This document shows, piece by piece, positions 19,353-28,743 of a DNA stretch of 64,000 nucleotides. A program made the translations under genes and the position numbers. The stretch covers positions 1-64,000 of the forward strand of contig NZ_FQYP01000001.1 in assembly GCF_900141785.1 (NCBI RefSeq). The letters are read 5' to 3'. A model generated the notes under the pieces. It was given only the letters and a program-made list of their open reading frames with translations. It was not told the DNA's origin and searched no databases. Origin of the DNA: Aquimarina spongiae. Lineage in GTDB: Bacteria > Bacteroidota > Bacteroidia > Flavobacteriales > Flavobacteriaceae. Within the stretch, counting starts at the first letter, position 1; each line of letters starts with the position of its first letter.

Positions 19353-21740
19353 ATGTCTCGACTTTTTATAAAATACCCTTTACTTATTTTACTAGTTTGT
19401 TTTTTTACTAACTGTAATCAAGAAGAAAATAGTTATAAAAAAGATGCTTTATACAAAATTGAAGTATTACAAGGGTTAATACAAAAAGCTCAAAATAAAT
19501 CATTGGATGTAACACGGGAAGAAACTACGTTGTGGTTTGCCAAAGAGTTTCTAAAGTTCGCTAATTGGGATGAAACGAATAGAGATGCAGTCGAGAAATT
19601 ATTCGGATATTATCAAAAATATGAAGAGGATAAAGTAAAATTAGCAAACGAATTACCGGATTTTGAAAGAAAAAAAGTCATTGAAATTTTAGACGTAGCG
19701 ATTAAGAATTTAAAAGATCTTATAGATGACAATATTACAAGAAGGGCTGCTCAAAAAATAGATTGGCAAAATATTGAGGTAGAAGACAATATTTTGACAA
19801 ACAATGGGAGGCCGGTTTTTTTACATGATTACTTCTCCAAAACTGTTGGAGCTCCATTAACAGATAACAATGTGTACAATGATCATTTGGGAGCAATTTA
19901 TCATACAGGAAGCCATTTATACGAAGTAAATCAAGATAGACCCAGTAACCCATATATGCTTAATGAAGATGGTACTTTTGATAAAAAGCTTTTGAGCTAT
20001 ATCACAGAAGTACCTGATACCAATATTGGTTTTCTATTGCTTTGGAATATGGGAGTGCCGGATTGGATGAAAAAGAAAGAGCCTGAAATTGGCAAGGGGA
20101 GATCCTTATTTACCGGATTTGATATAGATAACCCTTTGGTAAGAGACGTATGGAGTAAAGTAATCAAAAAAACAGGAGAGGTAACAAAAGATAAAAAAGT
20201 AACACAATTAGGATATATTTTATCAAACGAACCCCATTGGTTTTCAGAAAAAGGACATTGGACCTATAATTTTCTGGAGATGAATTCAATTTCATCTCAT
20301 ACTTTAAACAAATTTAGAGTTTGGCTTTCCAAAAAATATGATAACGAGATTGATACATTGAATAAAAATTGGCAAAGCAATTTTAAAGATTTTGATGGTA
20401 TCGATATTGAGATCCCAATGGACAAAGCCAAGCGAGGAACTCCAATTTGGTATGACTGGTGCAGATATAATATGGATAGAGGTACAGAGTGGTTCACCTT
20501 TTTGCAAAACGAATTAAGATCTGTAAACCCAGATGCAGATACCCATATAAAAATAATGGCAAAATTATTTGTAGATGATTATCGGTCGCACGGGGTGGAT
20601 TATGAAGCACTAACAGAATTGACTTCGATGATAGGTGATGATGCAAAAATAACAGGAGGTAGAAACTACCGTTCCCAAAAACCAGAAAAATGGGAAGAAA
20701 ATTATGCGTTTTATTGGAATGAATTAGCGCATTCTTATGATTTCCAAGAGTCTGTTTCTCCTCAAAAAATACACATTAATTCTGAAGGGCATTTTTTATC
20801 CACTTCCGGATGGAGGGAGTTGGATACACCTGTGGATTATGTAAGGAGTAGTTTTTGGTTGGCGACTTTACATGGTATGGATGTAAGTCTGTCTTGGTTT
20901 TGGGCAAGAGACCCTGATGGCTCTCCGGAAGATCGATTGGAAGGAGAATTGAACTTTTTTGATCCTGCATTAGCGGGTTCTTATGCCGGTTCGGTCAATA
21001 TGCAGCCACATGTGGTCAACGAAGTTTCACAGGTTATGTATGATTTGAATAGCTTTTCTGAAGAAATTCTGGCACTTCGTGATCAGCGAAGACCGTTGAG
21101 GTTATTTCATTCAGAGACATCAGCTATCAACAAAAAATATCATATGACAGAACATTCAGAACTATATGAATCTTTATACTTTGAAGGATTAACTCTTGGA
21201 TTTGCAACGGAAAAAATTATCCAAAAACAAGACCACAGTAATTGGGATGTCATTGCGATTTATAAGACCGAGTATGTAACGGATAGTGAATTTTTGGCAT
21301 TACAATCTTACTTGGATCAGGGCGGAACTATTATTATTGATAGTACAAATAGTTTATCTAAAAATGAATATGGACAAATACGTGAGGATCGGTTAACATC
21401 AGGTAACGGAAATTTAATCTACCCCAAAGCAAGTAACCCGAATGCTTTTAAGGAATTAGTCCTATCAAGTGTTACCAATAATATATCCAATATCAAGCTT
21501 AAGGAAAATAACAGTTCTGGTCATAAAAGCTGTACTTGGAGAATAATTGAGGATCCAAAGGGTAAGGGGTATATTATGACTATTATTAATTTGGGAAAAA
21601 CTACAGCTGATTTGAAGATTAGTTGCAATGATAGTAGAGAGTTGAGAGTGACTAATATGCTAAATGGTATTGAACTGGAGTCAAGTTTTAAATTAGAGTC
21701 CAAAGGAGTTTTGCTTATAAATATTTCCAAAGGAATATAA
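19353..21740 (+). CDS. GH42-like (clan GH-A) glycoside hydrolase lipoprotein
   Basis: The protein is 795 aa. It has a lipoprotein signal (CFFTNC, C21), an unusual helical Lys/Glu-rich region (about residues 25-135), a TIM barrel with probable acid/base Glu293 in YILSNEPHW and a candidate nucleophile Glu478 in HINSEGH, then a GH42 trimerisation-like domain (YVTDSEFLALQSYLDQGGT). The LNKNWQSNFKDFDGI segment is GH42-like. GH42 enzymes are beta-galactosidases; GH167, a related clan GH-A family, acts on carrageenan. I infer an exo-acting beta-galactosidase or carrageenase in the periplasm or on the outer membrane. The next gene starts 6 bp later. Confidence 0.75.
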   Translation: MSRLFIKYPLLILLVCFFTNCNQEENSYKKDALYKIEVLQGLIQKAQNKSLDVTREETTLWFAKEFLKFANWDETNRDAVEKLFGYYQKYEEDKVKLANELPDFERKKVIEILDVAIKNLKDLIDDNITRRAAQKIDWQNIEVEDNILTNNGRPVFLHDYFSKTVGAPLTDNNVYNDHLGAIYHTGSHLYEVNQDRPSNPYMLNEDGTFDKKLLSYITEVPDTNIGFLLLWNMGVPDWMKKKEPEIGKGRSLFTGFDIDNPLVRDVWSKVIKKTGEVTKDKKVTQLGYILSNEPHWFSEKGHWTYNFLEMNSISSHTLNKFRVWLSKKYDNEIDTLNKNWQSNFKDFDGIDIEIPMDKAKRGTPIWYDWCRYNMDRGTEWFTFLQNELRSVNPDADTHIKIMAKLFVDDYRSHGVDYEALTELTSMIGDDAKITGGRNYRSQKPEKWEENYAFYWNELAHSYDFQESVSPQKIHINSEGHFLSTSGWRELDTPVDYVRSSFWLATLHGMDVSLSWFWARDPDGSPEDRLEGELNFFDPALAGSYAGSVNMQPHVVNEVSQVMYDLNSFSEEILALRDQRRPLRLFHSETSAINKKYHMTEHSELYESLYFEGLTLGFATEKIIQKQDHSNWDVIAIYKTEYVTDSEFLALQSYLDQGGTIIIDSTNSLSKNEYGQIREDRLTSGNGNLIYPKASNPNAFKELVLSSVTNNISNIKLKENNSSGHKSCTWRIIEDPKGKGYIMTIINLGKTTADLKISCNDSRELRVTNMLNGIELESSFKLESKGVLLINISKGI

Positions 21741-21746
21741 AATTCA

Positions 21747-22751
21747 ATGAAAAAAATATTCTTTTTCCTGATTATACCCGGTATAGTTTTGCCAGATAGT
21801 TGTCAAAATAAAAAAGTGAAACATCCGTCTTCTGAAGTGATAAATAATCAGGTACTACCACTATCCGATCAAGAAAATAATGGGAATTGGTTATTGAATG
21901 AAGAGGTCAGCGATGAATTTAATGATTCGGAAATTGACGAAGAAAAATGGTACATAGTAGGTAAGTTTAAAAATGGAAAACCGTTTTATAAGCACCCGGA
22001 TAAACCCCAAACAAAAGTTTGGAAAGGAAGAGCACCTTCACAGTTTTCTGGTCGAAATTATCGTTTGGAAGATGGAATTTTAAATCTTGAAGTGCGATGG
22101 GAGCCTGATTTTCCTTTCAGTGAAGAAATTAGAGTGCCTGTTTTTGGAGAAGCAATGCCTTATGAAAATATAACAACAGCTTGTTTTATTGGTAGAAGAG
22201 AATTCAGATATGGATATGTTGAGATACGTAGCAAATCAGCCGACACACAAGTTACCAGTGCTTTTTGGTCTACCGGGAGAGGTATTGAAATGGATTTTTT
22301 TGAATCTTTTGGAGATGGAGTGGGTCTAGATAAACAGCATTTGGATAGCGAGTTATGGTGGTCTATAAGAGATTGGAAACAGCTAAGAGGGAAACCTACT
22401 TACACAGAACGAAAAGACATTGGTTTTAGAATGGCAGAAGATTTTCATGTATATGGTTTCGAATGGAATGAAAAAGGAGTAAAATACTATGTTGATGGAA
22501 AATTATTATCTGTGATAAGTGCTGAACAAGTGACCAAATGGGCCAAACAGAATAGAGATGTAGACGAAAATTATAATGGTTATGTAGCCAAAGTTCCAAT
22601 TCATCTATGGTTAGATATGGAAATTTTTCATTGGAATGGATATCCAAAAAGTAAAGAAGAATTAGAAGCAAATAGCCCAGATGATCAAAAAGAGGATGGA
22701 GTTGTAGATTATCAAATAGATTATGTTCGGGTCTGGCAAAAACAAGTATAA
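21747..22751 (+). CDS. GH16 family endo-galactanase-type lipoprotein
   Basis: The protein is 334 aa. A signal peptide with a probable lipid-attachment Cys (PDSC, C19) precedes a single GH16 jelly-roll. The catalytic ExDxxE motif is E181-M-D-F-F-E186, and the chain ends with the usual DYVRVWQK strand. Marine galactan GH16 features such as FIGRREFRYGYVEIRSKS and VYGFEWNEKGVKYYVDGK are present. Its sequence differs clearly from the kappa-carrageenase-like GH16 at 33 kb, so it should be another subfamily, perhaps acting on partly sulfated (furcellaran-like) or beta-carrageenan stretches. It lies 6 bp after the GH42-like gene and 24 bp before the transporter. Confidence 0.88.
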   Translation: MKKIFFFLIIPGIVLPDSCQNKKVKHPSSEVINNQVLPLSDQENNGNWLLNEEVSDEFNDSEIDEEKWYIVGKFKNGKPFYKHPDKPQTKVWKGRAPSQFSGRNYRLEDGILNLEVRWEPDFPFSEEIRVPVFGEAMPYENITTACFIGRREFRYGYVEIRSKSADTQVTSAFWSTGRGIEMDFFESFGDGVGLDKQHLDSELWWSIRDWKQLRGKPTYTERKDIGFRMAEDFHVYGFEWNEKGVKYYVDGKLLSVISAEQVTKWAKQNRDVDENYNGYVAKVPIHLWLDMEIFHWNGYPKSKEELEANSPDDQKEDGVVDYQIDYVRVWQKQV

Positions 22752-22775
22752 ATAACCTATTTTACTAGGAATAAT

Positions 22776-24344
22776 ATGAGTAAAGAAAAAAGAAATGCAT
22801 ACATATATGCAACAATTGTAGCGTTAGGAGGCTTTGTGTTTGGTCTTGATGCGGCATTAATTTCTGGCGGATTTAAGTTCATTACCTCCGAGTTTAACTT
22901 GAATGATTGGGAAGTTGGGGCTATAGGTTTCGGTCCTGGGTTAGGGGTACTCATTGCTTTGCCATTATCAGCTTGGTCCAGTAATCAGTATGGTAGGAAA
23001 AGAACACTGCAGGCCATAGCCTTACTTTATATCGTTTCTGCAGTTGGATCTGCTCTGGCGACCTCGTTTACAACACTTTTTGCAGCGCGTTTTTTAGGAG
23101 GATTAGCTTTTAGTTCTATTACATTGGCATCTATGTATATGGGTGAAATTGCTCCAGCGTACGAGAGAGGTAAGTTGGTTTCTATGTTGCAAATTAATAT
23201 TGGAATAGGGTTTTCTGCGGCTTATTTTATCAACTATTGGATTTTACAACAAATGTCATCTGATGCGCAATGGGTACAGACCATAAATTTGGCGTATACC
23301 GGGTGGCGGTGGATGCTGGGGATCGAGATTATTCCTGCACTGATATGGTATATTCTATTATTTAAAATCCCTAAAAGTCCAGCTTGGCTGATCTATAAGA
23401 ACAGGATCGAAGAAGCCAAAAAATCCTTGTTAAAAGTTTATACGCAAAGTGAAGTCGAAGGACATATTTTGGAGATGAAAGAAAGTGTAGAAAACTCCAA
23501 TAGCAATAGATCAATAGGTTCACAATTGTCAGAGATCTTTAGTAAACCTAGGAGAATAATATTGATCGTAGGACTTACTTTGGCGATAGTGCAACAATCT
23601 ACAGGTATAAATGCTATTATGACCTATGCTTCTACGATGTTTGAGCAACTGGGACTAGGTACAGATGGTGCTTTTGCAAGTGCGATATGGTTAGGTGTTA
23701 TTGGATTAATAGCGACAATTTTATCCTTGGTTTTAATTGATAGAATAGGAAGACGTCCTTTGGTGATCGGAGGGCTTATCTGGATAATTTTAAGTCTAGG
23801 AATATGTGCATATGGTTTTAATACGGCAACCTATACAATTACAGAAGGGGCTATTGCTAAAATGAACACGGTTCCCGAGGTTGAAAAACTGAATGTGTTA
23901 GTAGGAAAAGAATACGATAATGACATTGAATTCAAAAGAGCAATTAAAGCCATAATGGGAAACAAGTCTGCACGGGATAATTCAAGCGTCTTTTTGAAGG
24001 AGTCTGCAAATATTAATGCGCTTCTGATTTTATTAGGAATCTTGAGTTTTGTTGCAGCATTTAATTTTTCAATTGGGCCTATTATGTGGGTGTTGTTTTC
24101 AGAAATTTTTCCGATCTCCTTACGTGGGATAGCAATACCTTTATTCGCCTTAGTTTCAAGCTCAGTAAGTGCTTTGGTACAATTCTTTTTTCCCTGGCAA
24201 TTGAGTAATATGGGAGCAAGTACAATCTTTATTTTCTATTCGGGTATTGTATTTCTAGGTTTGATTATTCTTTATAAGTTCTTACCAGAGACCAAAAATT
24301 TAACAATAGAAGAGATTCAATTAAAACTTCAACAAAAGAAATAA
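22776..24344 (+). CDS. MFS sugar porter (sugar:proton symporter family)
   Basis: The protein is 522 aa with about 12 membrane helices. Sugar porter signatures are visible: GFVFGLDAALISGG in helix 1, NQYGRKRTLQ in loop 2-3, PKSPAWLIYKNR, the QQSTGINAIMTYAS stretch of helix 7, DRIGRRPL, and PETKNLTIEEIQ at the end. A loop of about 70 residues rich in charged residues before helix 10 is longer than in XylE-type proteins. It probably carries monosaccharides or small oligosaccharides across the inner membrane, and is the last gene of the susC operon. Confidence 0.92.
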   Translation: MSKEKRNAYIYATIVALGGFVFGLDAALISGGFKFITSEFNLNDWEVGAIGFGPGLGVLIALPLSAWSSNQYGRKRTLQAIALLYIVSAVGSALATSFTTLFAARFLGGLAFSSITLASMYMGEIAPAYERGKLVSMLQINIGIGFSAAYFINYWILQQMSSDAQWVQTINLAYTGWRWMLGIEIIPALIWYILLFKIPKSPAWLIYKNRIEEAKKSLLKVYTQSEVEGHILEMKESVENSNSNRSIGSQLSEIFSKPRRIILIVGLTLAIVQQSTGINAIMTYASTMFEQLGLGTDGAFASAIWLGVIGLIATILSLVLIDRIGRRPLVIGGLIWIILSLGICAYGFNTATYTITEGAIAKMNTVPEVEKLNVLVGKEYDNDIEFKRAIKAIMGNKSARDNSSVFLKESANINALLILLGILSFVAAFNFSIGPIMWVLFSEIFPISLRGIAIPLFALVSSSVSALVQFFFPWQLSNMGASTIFIFYSGIVFLGLIILYKFLPETKNLTIEEIQLKLQQKK

Positions 24345-24513
24345 AAAAGTAATTCTAACAATTACCATACGACTGGAGGAATTAGAACATTCCAAACAAA
24401 TATATTTGTAATGTGTTTTTATGCCTTTACGAATCTTAGATGACTTTATTTGTTTTATAAAATCTAGTCTAATGTTACGGAAGGCTTAATACATAGCAAA
24501 GTACATTTGTGTT

Positions 24514-25602
24514 ATGGATGAATTTTATGATTACTTTTTGTTGTTTAGCTCTTTTCAAGGTTTCTTTTTAGCTTTTATTGTTTTATTGAAAAGAAATAAT
24601 CCTCAAAATGTGTGGTTAATGTTTCTTTTGGTAGTGTTTTCCCTTTATCTTCTGGAGTTATTTCTGGTGCAGAAAAATATTTTAAAACAATTCCCTTACT
24701 TAATGCTTTCAACATATCCGTCCATTTACTTTATTGGGCCAGTGTTGTTTTTGTACGGTAAGAAACTCATCAAAATGAGAACTTTTAAGTATGAAAGTGT
24801 TATGCTATTAAGTATTCCTTTATTGATATATATAGCATTTATTCCTTACTATGTGTTGGATTCAAGCACAAAGATTGGTTGGGGTTGGTACTCGAATGAT
24901 GTTTGGTGTTTTAGACTTGTGAGATTGTTTTTACACAAATTCTTTTTTATCAGTTATTCATTTGTGTTTGGGCTAGCGACAATTTATGTCCTGAATACTT
25001 TTAATAGAGTTGGCAGTAAGGAGGATGATATTACAAGAAAATATAATTGGTTTAAAATTGTACTATATATCTTCACTACATTTATGTTTATAAATTTTTT
25101 GTATTGGACACTTTGGACAAAATATTTTCATAATTCCTTTTTCACCTTATTTGTAGGGATGCTAATTCACTTTTTGATATACACCATTATTCTAAAACCT
25201 GATCACTATTTTTATTCTAACAATCAAAAAAAGGCTTATAAAAATTCTTCCATTTCTAAAGAGGAAGCAGCACGAATAGCACAAAAATTTTTATACTACC
25301 TCGAAAAGGAAGAACCTTTTTTGGATGACTCTTTTGATTTGGAAAAAATGGCCACTCGTTTACAAGTAAAAAAGCACTTTTTATCCCAAGTTATAAGCCA
25401 AAATTTAAATTCGTCTTTTACTAAAATTGTTAAAAAGTATAGAGTAGAGAAAAGTGTTTTTCTTTTAACACAAGACAAAGAAAGAAAACGAAAAATAGCC
25501 GATATTGCTTATGAATGTGGTTTTAGAGATACCTCAAGTTTCTATCGAGCATTTAAAGAAATAAAAAAAGTAACTCCAAATAATTTTAGAGAACACCTAT
25601 AA
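24514..25602 (+). CDS. Membrane-anchored AraC-family regulator
   Basis: The protein is 362 aa. The N-terminal 225 residues form about seven hydrophobic helices. After a short linker, an AraC-type double helix-turn-helix occupies about residues 265-360 (FDLEKMATRLQVKKHFLSQV, IADIAYECGFRDTSSFYRAF). A -7-like box TACATTTG lies at 24502-24509, immediately before the ATG, so the transcript would have almost no leader if that box is used. It sits between the carrageenan operon and the DUF2911 gene. The signal sensed is unknown. Confidence 0.88.
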   Translation: MDEFYDYFLLFSSFQGFFLAFIVLLKRNNPQNVWLMFLLVVFSLYLLELFLVQKNILKQFPYLMLSTYPSIYFIGPVLFLYGKKLIKMRTFKYESVMLLSIPLLIYIAFIPYYVLDSSTKIGWGWYSNDVWCFRLVRLFLHKFFFISYSFVFGLATIYVLNTFNRVGSKEDDITRKYNWFKIVLYIFTTFMFINFLYWTLWTKYFHNSFFTLFVGMLIHFLIYTIILKPDHYFYSNNQKKAYKNSSISKEEAARIAQKFLYYLEKEEPFLDDSFDLEKMATRLQVKKHFLSQVISQNLNSSFTKIVKKYRVEKSVFLLTQDKERKRKIADIAYECGFRDTSSFYRAFKEIKKVTPNNFREHL

Positions 25603-25764
25603 CGTTATCTCATAAAATTAAGAATGTTAAAGATATATAAATTCGTGTTGCAAAAAATTAATTGCAACTCGTATTATTGGTATTTAATGGATGTTTGCTG
25701 TTCTCAAGACTTGGAATCATAATAAATTCCATGCATTTCAAATAAAAGATTAATTAAGCTAAAA

Positions 25765-26673
25765 ATGAAAAACATGTTAAGTGTAAAAATCAAAAAATTA
25801 TTGGTACTGATTATAGCGGTATTTCTTATTGGATCCATTCAATCTCAAACAGATCCTGTTAAAGAGGATTTGGGAAGGTTAAATAGACCAACTACAAGTC
25901 AAAGAGCAGAAGTGTCACAAAAAATAGGAATTAGTTTCATTAAGGTAAATTATGGTAGACCGAATGTCAAAAACCGAAAAATTTTTGGTGGATTATTACA
26001 ATATGGTAAAATATGGCGTCTTGGTGCAGATTACCAAACTATTCTCGATTTGCAAAACGAATATATAATTCAAACTGATACAATTCCAAAAGGGAAATAT
26101 GCGCTCTATGCTATTCCCAATAAAGATAAATGGACTATCATTTTTAATACAGATACCAATGGGTGGGGTCAGTACACATATAAAGAAGAAAACAATGTTT
26201 TCAAGTTCGAGGTTGAAAGGCAAGATTCTCCCGAATTTACAGAAACTTTTACTATAGGGTTTATGAATACTTCTATGAACAACGGAGAATTATTTATACA
26301 ATGGGAAGATTCAAGAGTTAGATTACCAATAACTATAGGTAAGAAGCATAGAGAGGAGATAGAAAAGAATTTTACCACTGCACTAGGGTTAAATGAAAGA
26401 AGAGTAGGGTATAAGTATTATCTGGTAAGTGAGTATTTATTTATAGAGGAGAAAGACTATAAAAAAGCACTAGCTTACATACAGAAATCTATTGATACGG
26501 GTAATACGGCTTTTTATACGCATTATTTGAAGGGAGAAATTCTATTTGCAATGGGTAACAAATCAGCAGCTGTTGCAGCTGCAAGAGAAGCGCAAAAAAA
26601 CTTGTTCAAAGGATTTTCGAATCCTGAATGGGAGCATAAAATAGAAAAAGCAATCGTTGATTGGGGAAAATAA
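25765..26673 (+). CDS. DUF2911 family exported protein with C-terminal TPR-like helices
   Basis: The protein is 302 aa. A signal peptide (to about residue 28) precedes the DUF2911 domain (about 40-190: RPTTSQRAEVSQKIG, VNYGRPNVKNRKIFGGLL, WRLGADYQT, IPKGKYALYAIP) and helical TPR-like repeats at the C-terminus (about 230-295). The molecular function of DUF2911 is not known; it is common in Bacteroidetes. No link with carrageenan use is evident beyond position. Confidence 0.85.
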   Translation: MKNMLSVKIKKLLVLIIAVFLIGSIQSQTDPVKEDLGRLNRPTTSQRAEVSQKIGISFIKVNYGRPNVKNRKIFGGLLQYGKIWRLGADYQTILDLQNEYIIQTDTIPKGKYALYAIPNKDKWTIIFNTDTNGWGQYTYKEENNVFKFEVERQDSPEFTETFTIGFMNTSMNNGELFIQWEDSRVRLPITIGKKHREEIEKNFTTALGLNERRVGYKYYLVSEYLFIEEKDYKKALAYIQKSIDTGNTAFYTHYLKGEILFAMGNKSAAVAAAREAQKNLFKGFSNPEWEHKIEKAIVDWGK

Positions 26674-26694
26674 CTTTGGTTATATAACTATATT

Positions 26695-26727
26695 AAAAAA
26701 AACAGCCTCTATAACTTAGAGGCTGTT
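26695..26727. terminator. Bidirectional terminator between convergent genes
   Basis: Stem AACAGCCTCTA/TTAGAGGCTGTT with a short loop, A-run on the left and T-rich sequence on the right. It serves both the DUF2911 gene and the minus-strand GH82 gene. Confidence 0.8.
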
Positions 26728-26755
26728 TATGTTTTATAAAGAGAAGAATATAAGG

Positions 26756-28270
26756 TTAATTACAGTTTGGATAGCTGCTAGAAACTTGTTGAATACTACT
26801 CGGGCTATTGCTGCATTTTGGTTGTGTGTTATCTGTTATGTTTTGAATAAATCCACTTGGGAAATTGTTCCATCTTTGATTGGTGATTCTTACTCCATCT
26901 CCAATGCTGATACCTCCAGAAGGACCTATATATTCAAATCCTCTGAACAAACCAAAGCTTGATCCTGGATCTATCATTTTATTCCACTGATTACAAGGAA
27001 CAAATTTCAGATGTTTTTGCTTTAACTTGGCTTTGGTTCCATAATTAGCTACCACTTTGGTTGCGGTCGGATTTTCAAATTTCCCGGCTCTCAAATTTCC
27101 AATTTGACTTGTGATATACTGAGATCTATTGGGGTGATCCAAAATTTCTGGAGATAGATTTACAGCCCATTGTGTACCATTATTTCGTTTAAAGGCATTT
27201 TCTCTAAATGCTTTGCCAGAAAACCCGGAAAATTGAGATTTTACAAAATCTTGAAATTGTGTTCTACCGGCATCAGTAAGAGGAAAAGCTCTTTGTGCAT
27301 CAAATATTGCTAGAGTTCCTTCGTCATATCTTATGGTGAAACCTGAGCTATTACTGGTAATTCTTCTTGCAGTCACTTTTCCGTTTTGTGCAAAATGGGG
27401 AGATAACATCAACGAGGATAAACCTTTGGTATTATGAATGCCGTCTGCAAAAATATCTTCGACACCTCCATCTTTGATTCCATTTTTCACATCGTTTTTC
27501 ATAGACCTATCATCGGTCTCTAATCGCAAGGTAATCCCACCTTCACATCTGAGGTTTTTAAACAAAACATTACTGCAATTATAAGTTTGAACTAAACCAT
27601 ATCCTGTATGGGAACCAGTTTGACTTATATTTTCTATGATCCCATTTTTGGCTCCTGGCTTTCTTTCGGATGCTCCAGAAACATGAATCATCAGTATTGA
27701 GTTTAATATACTTCTGCGATCTTTGATATCAAAATTTGCCAATCTAAAGTTGTCAACACGTCCTACACGGGCAGCGGCAATAAATTGATTAGTAAATCTG
27801 GAATCACACATGTCTATTGTAAACCGGCCATCTTTACTAATGATACTAACATTTTGCAATCGATCTCCATTTCCACTCGCACCAATATTGAATATAGCCC
27901 CTCTATTCAAATCAGGTTGAATAATAGTACCTGCAGCTATTTCTAAATGAATGTTAGATTTCAAAACAACTTTCCCCCATGTATATGTGTTCTGAGGAAT
28001 TTCTATGATGGCGCCATCTCTTTTGTTCTGATTAATGAAAAGATTCAGATCGGCGCTCGTAGACCCGGTAAATACTACTCTTTTTATGTTGGAAGGAGGA
28101 GGAGTGTAAAAGTTGTTTCTCCTAAAAACAGACCCCATTTTCCCTTCATCAAAGGTTTCTGAAGATATATTTTGAGTGTCTATTTCTTCAATTTGATCAG
28201 GTGAACAACTGATAATTGTCAAAAAAATGAGTAATAAACATGTGTTTTTTATAATTGATTTGGTATTCAT
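26756..28270 (-). CDS. GH82 iota-carrageenase-like beta-helix lipoprotein
   Basis: The protein is 504 aa from the ATG at 28270, chosen because MNTKSIIKNT begins a lipoprotein signal (IISC, C21); an upstream in-frame start adds 14 residues. The rest is a right-handed beta-helix that I recognise as GH82 from SNIHLEIAAGTII, HTGYGLVQTY, GGITLRLETD and LMLSPHFAQNGKVT. The putative catalytic pair is E251 and D253, with Q228 23 residues before E251, the same spacing as Gln222/Glu245 in the Alteromonas enzyme as I recall it. GH82 cuts beta-1,4 bonds in iota-carrageenan with inversion. Some GH82-like proteins have shifted specificity, so the substrate needs testing. Confidence 0.85.
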   Translation of the reverse strand: MNTKSIIKNTCLLLIFLTIISCSPDQIEEIDTQNISSETFDEGKMGSVFRRNNFYTPPPSNIKRVVFTGSTSADLNLFINQNKRDGAIIEIPQNTYTWGKVVLKSNIHLEIAAGTIIQPDLNRGAIFNIGASGNGDRLQNVSIISKDGRFTIDMCDSRFTNQFIAAARVGRVDNFRLANFDIKDRRSILNSILMIHVSGASERKPGAKNGIIENISQTGSHTGYGLVQTYNCSNVLFKNLRCEGGITLRLETDDRSMKNDVKNGIKDGGVEDIFADGIHNTKGLSSLMLSPHFAQNGKVTARRITSNSSGFTIRYDEGTLAIFDAQRAFPLTDAGRTQFQDFVKSQFSGFSGKAFRENAFKRNNGTQWAVNLSPEILDHPNRSQYITSQIGNLRAGKFENPTATKVVANYGTKAKLKQKHLKFVPCNQWNKMIDPGSSFGLFRGFEYIGPSGGISIGDGVRITNQRWNNFPSGFIQNITDNTQPKCSNSPSSIQQVSSSYPNCN

Positions 28271-28743
28271 AATATCAAAATTTTTGACCGTAAATTTTAA
28301 ATTATGGCACAATGCATCCCTTGTCAGTATGTTTTAATACACTGATTAATAGTTTGTTAAAATTTGAGTAAATTATGGAATAGAACAGTTTAGATATAGA
28401 GTGAGACTCTATTCTAATTTAACATGGGTGCATTATACCTGTTCAGTATTTACGGTTTTAATTAATATAAGTTTGTGTTAAATTAAGTTTTGAGCAAGTC
28501 GACATTGCAATTAATAATTGTGTAAAATTATTTTAAAAAAGTAATGATCTATAAAATTCTATTAACCCTGATAAGCACTATTTTAACCTTCTTTATAGGG
28601 TCCTTATTTTAATTGTTAATTGACAATTAAAAATGTTATCAAAATCTAAAAAAACAATGTTTTTGATACAGAATTGTTTGTCATAATGAAGTAATGTGTT
28701 CTTGTTAATATTTAAAAAGAACTGTTACAAAAAATTGAATTTC
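28271..28743. other. AT-rich intergenic region upstream of the GH82 gene
   Basis: No ORF with coding character is seen. The region contains an operator-like perfect inverted repeat at 28607-28632 and a shorter palindrome CAATTAATAATTG near 28506-28518. It should hold the minus-strand GH82 promoter and the 3' end of the FGE transcript. Confidence 0.45.
28607..28632. promoter_or_regulatory. 10-bp perfect inverted repeat, candidate operator
   Basis: TTTTAATTGT and ACAATTAAAA flank a 6-bp centre, about 340 bp upstream of the GH82 start. It might equally be a terminator-like hairpin for the FGE gene. Strong AT bias lowers confidence. Confidence 0.3.
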
